From Cellvibrionaceae bacterium (GTDB taxonomy: Bacteria > Pseudomonadota > Gammaproteobacteria > Pseudomonadales > Cellvibrionaceae): a stretch of 64,000 bases of DNA. This document shows, in pieces, positions 62,273 to 64,000 of this stretch. The first letter of the stretch is position 1. Each line of letters starts with the position of its first letter. Both the position numbers and the translations under genes were made by a program. The stretch covers positions 124,001 through 188,000 of the forward strand of contig JAGKWU010000009.1 of assembly GCA_021151695.1 (NCBI GenBank), written 5' to 3'. The notes under the pieces were generated by a model that made no database searches, was not told the origin of the DNA, and was given only the letters and a program-made list of their open reading frames with translations.

Positions 62273-62971
62273 ATGAAATACCTCCTTCTCTCCTTATCGT
62301 TGTCAGCCTTGCTGATGGGCTGTGGTGGCGGCCATGACAAAAAGAAGCCCGACTCATCGGGTAACCCGCCGCCGTCATCCGTGAGTTCGTCCAGTTCATC
62401 CCTGAAGAGTACAAGTACGTCGACGAGCAGTAGCTCATCTTCTTCCACCACAACCAGTTCTTCCTCGTCGAGCAGTGTGGTGAGTTCAATTCCTTTTGCC
62501 TTCAAATCCGACAGCTTTATATCGGGTGACAAAATCCCTATTAAATATTCTTGCTTCGGTGGCGAAACCAGCCCGGATTTGCAGTGGGAGATTAGCTCGC
62601 CCGACATCAAAAGCTTTGCGCTCATCGTGGAGGATTACGATGCAATTGCGTTGGTCGGTTATCCCTACGTGCATTGGAATGTGTATAACATACCAGCAGC
62701 GACCCATCAGATAGTGGAAGGTGCAACCTTGCATGCGATGCCGCTGGGCAGTATTGAAGGTTTGAATCACGACGGCCTGCGCAAATACTCTGGCCCCTGC
62801 CCACCAGAAGGCACTGGCACGCACCACTACTTCTTTGCGCTCTATGCCTTGAATAAAGCTGAGCTGTCGATAGGCGCCAATAAGGTTTATATGCGCAGCG
62901 AGTTTGAAACTGACTATGCCAGCGCGATTATCCAGAAGGCGGAAATCACAGGTAGTTATTTTTATAAGTAG
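62273..62971 (+). CDS. YbhB/YbcL-type (PEBP fold) lipoprotein with polyserine linker
   Basis: A 232-residue lipoprotein. Lipobox LSALLMGCGGG with Cys17, then a 50-residue Ser/Thr linker, then a phosphatidylethanolamine-binding-protein fold: FKSDSFISGDKIPIKYSCFG, ETSPDLQWEISSP, SFALIVEDYDA, VHWNVYNIPA and YSGPCPPEGTGTHHYFFALY, which is the ligand-pocket block GPCPP…HxYxF. Domain order and length are normal for this family apart from the linker. Role in bacteria is poorly defined. Confidence 0.9.
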   Translation: MKYLLLSLSLSALLMGCGGGHDKKKPDSSGNPPPSSVSSSSSSLKSTSTSTSSSSSSSTTTSSSSSSSVVSSIPFAFKSDSFISGDKIPIKYSCFGGETSPDLQWEISSPDIKSFALIVEDYDAIALVGYPYVHWNVYNIPAATHQIVEGATLHAMPLGSIEGLNHDGLRKYSGPCPPEGTGTHHYFFALYALNKAELSIGANKVYMRSEFETDYASAIIQKAEITGSYFYK

Positions 62972-62990
62972 CGCTGTTAATCTCCCCCGC

Positions 62991-63036
62991 CCCCTCTTTG
63001 TCAAAGAGGGGAACCCCTCCCTTTTGCAAAGGGAGG
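62991..63036. repeat. Paired G/C-rich inverted repeats after the PEBP gene
   Basis: CCCCTCTTTG / CAAAGAGGGG (62991-63011, one-base loop) and CCTCCCTTT / AAAGGGAGG (63016-63036) stand side by side, followed by TTGGGAGGGATT. This pattern is common in small intergenic mobile repeats; here it may also end the PEBP transcript. Confidence 0.65.
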
Positions 63037-63104
63037 TTGGGAGGGATTCAATTAACTGGTATGGCTGGCCGCAACCTACAGCTGGCTTACAGTGAGTAAT
63101 ATAA

Positions 63105-63180
63105 TGCTCAAAAATATGGTAAAGCTAAAAATATGAGCATTATTCTTCTCAATATTGAATGATTGTGCTAATTTTGAGCA
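63105..63180. promoter_or_regulatory. Candidate operator repeats before hipA-like gene
   Basis: TGCTCAAAA at 63105-63113 and TTTTGAGCA at 63172-63180 are exact inverted copies, with a third, looser TATGAGCAT near 63133. They flank the likely promoter 25-100 bases before the hipA-like start. HipB-type regulators bind such inverted pairs, but no hipB is seen in the window. Confidence 0.5.
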
Positions 63181-63204
63181 GAATACTTCTCATGGTTAGC
63201 TGCT

Positions 63205-64000
63205 ATGAAACTCACCCTTCAACTTTTCCATCATGGCCGCTGGCAGGATGCGGCAGAGCTTGGGTTTGCTGAACCTGAGCGGGGGCGCCTTGGCCCAGTG
63301 ACCATGGGTTATCTCGGACTCGAGTATGCGTTGGAGTGGATGGGGCGCGATGACCAGCATGCGGTAGGCATGAATTTCCCAGTGGATTTGATGAGCACCT
63401 ACCGCGCCGGCCATTGGTTTAGCCTGCTGGACGACATAATGCCCGCCGGTGCCAGCCGCCGTTATTGGGTTAACCATTTGGATATTGCTCACCTTTCACC
63501 GGCCCAGCAGGATTTTGCTTTGCTGAGCAAAGGCACCATTGCGCCTGTAGGCAATATCCGCGTTAAAGAAGCCCTACCCGAGCCCATTGCCGACAGCCAA
63601 TTAGCGAGCATGCGTTTTACCCTGAACGATGTTGTTGAGCGCGATAGTGACTTTATGCAGTACGCGCAGCAACGCGGTGCGGCCTCCGGCGGAGCCACAG
63701 GTGCCGGTGGTGAAGCGCCCAAATTATTGTTGCGTTGTTCGGGCGATGGCGATATCTGGATTGACACGTTTCAAGATGACCTGACCAATCAGGATCAACA
63801 TTATCTGGTGAAATTTCCACGGGGTAATCGCACCACCGATGACAGCGATATTTTGCGTGCGGAGTTTCATTTTTATCACGAACTCACGGCAATGGGTGTC
63901 GATACCATTGCAACAAACGGCATGCAATTGCGCGAAGGCAATCGTTATCCATCATTGTGGTTGCCGCGCTTTGATGTGGATTTTAGCCATGGCGTGATTG
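63205..64000 (+). CDS. HipA-like kinase toxin, 3' end outside window
   Basis: The frame from ATG 63205 stays open to the window end (265 codons). The N-terminal domain (residues 1-105) has HHGRWQDAAELGFAEPERGR and WFSLLDDIMPAGASRRYWVN, a HipA_N-like jellyroll. The kinase part starts near 165 with GGEAPKLLLRCSGDGDIWID and HYLVKFPRGNRTTDDSDILR, then AEFHFYHELTAMGVDTIA, matching HipA_C. HipA proteins phosphorylate tRNA synthetases or related targets and are normally paired with HipB. Catalytic residues lie beyond the window, so completeness is unknown. Confidence 0.82.
   Translation, partial: MKLTLQLFHHGRWQDAAELGFAEPERGRLGPVTMGYLGLEYALEWMGRDDQHAVGMNFPVDLMSTYRAGHWFSLLDDIMPAGASRRYWVNHLDIAHLSPAQQDFALLSKGTIAPVGNIRVKEALPEPIADSQLASMRFTLNDVVERDSDFMQYAQQRGAASGGATGAGGEAPKLLLRCSGDGDIWIDTFQDDLTNQDQHYLVKFPRGNRTTDDSDILRAEFHFYHELTAMGVDTIATNGMQLREGNRYPSLWLPRFDVDFSHGVI

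Overview
The window looks like a chromosome segment from a gammaproteobacterium, most likely Cellvibrio or a close relative. This is inferred from several things together: the atpGDC tail followed by glmU, a DeoR regulator and glmS; secreted hydrolases and lipoproteins with long polyserine linkers; a GH13 amylase; PEP-CTERM proteins; and frequent use of TTG and GTG starts.

Layout. 1-11.1 kb is core genome: the end of the F1Fo ATP synthase operon (atpG, atpD, atpC), an FMN reductase-like protein, glmU, two paralogous HTH plus 2TM proteins, a 5'-truncated subclass B3 metallo-beta-lactamase remnant, a small secreted protein, and a glmR-glmS operon. From just behind glmS (the classical Tn7 attachment position) to about 32.5 kb runs an AT-rich block of some twenty genes, all on the minus strand. 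It holds a MacA/MacB-like exporter (adaptor, ATPase, two FtsX permeases), a membrane protein, a sugar-1-phosphate nucleotidyltransferase, a 109-residue protein resembling a RiPP precursor, two different radical SAM proteins, two related putative GT-B proteins, two unknown proteins, a second ABC transporter (ATPase plus ABC-2 permease), two very large paralogous GT2 proteins, a putative sugar O-methyltransferase and a small GT2. An S-methyl-5'-thioinosine phosphorylase-like gene lies at its head. The simplest reading is a laterally acquired pathway that modifies a ribosomal peptide, possibly glycosylates it, and exports it. This is the best candidate in the window for an undescribed system.

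32.5-43.5 kb is mixed: a gene-poor AT-rich stretch, an orphan response regulator, a secreted alpha-amylase with a bare polyserine tail, a hemerythrin pseudogene, a PEP-CTERM protein, an outer-membrane protein, TrmK, a serine hydrolase lipoprotein, and a Sel1-repeat gene broken by an in-frame stop. 43.5-54.3 kb is a defence island: an HTH regulator overlapping a nuclease-helicase fusion, an HNH endonuclease, a zinc-ribbon membrane protein and a complete type I Wadjet operon (jetA-jetB-jetC-jetD).

54.5-64 kb holds a beta-propeller lipoprotein, three tandem PEP-CTERM paralogues, an MHS-family transporter, a diguanylate cyclase, a membrane-anchored AraC regulator, a PEBP-fold lipoprotein and the start of a HipA-like kinase gene that runs off the end. 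I saw no tRNA, rRNA, CRISPR array, transposase or phage structural gene.
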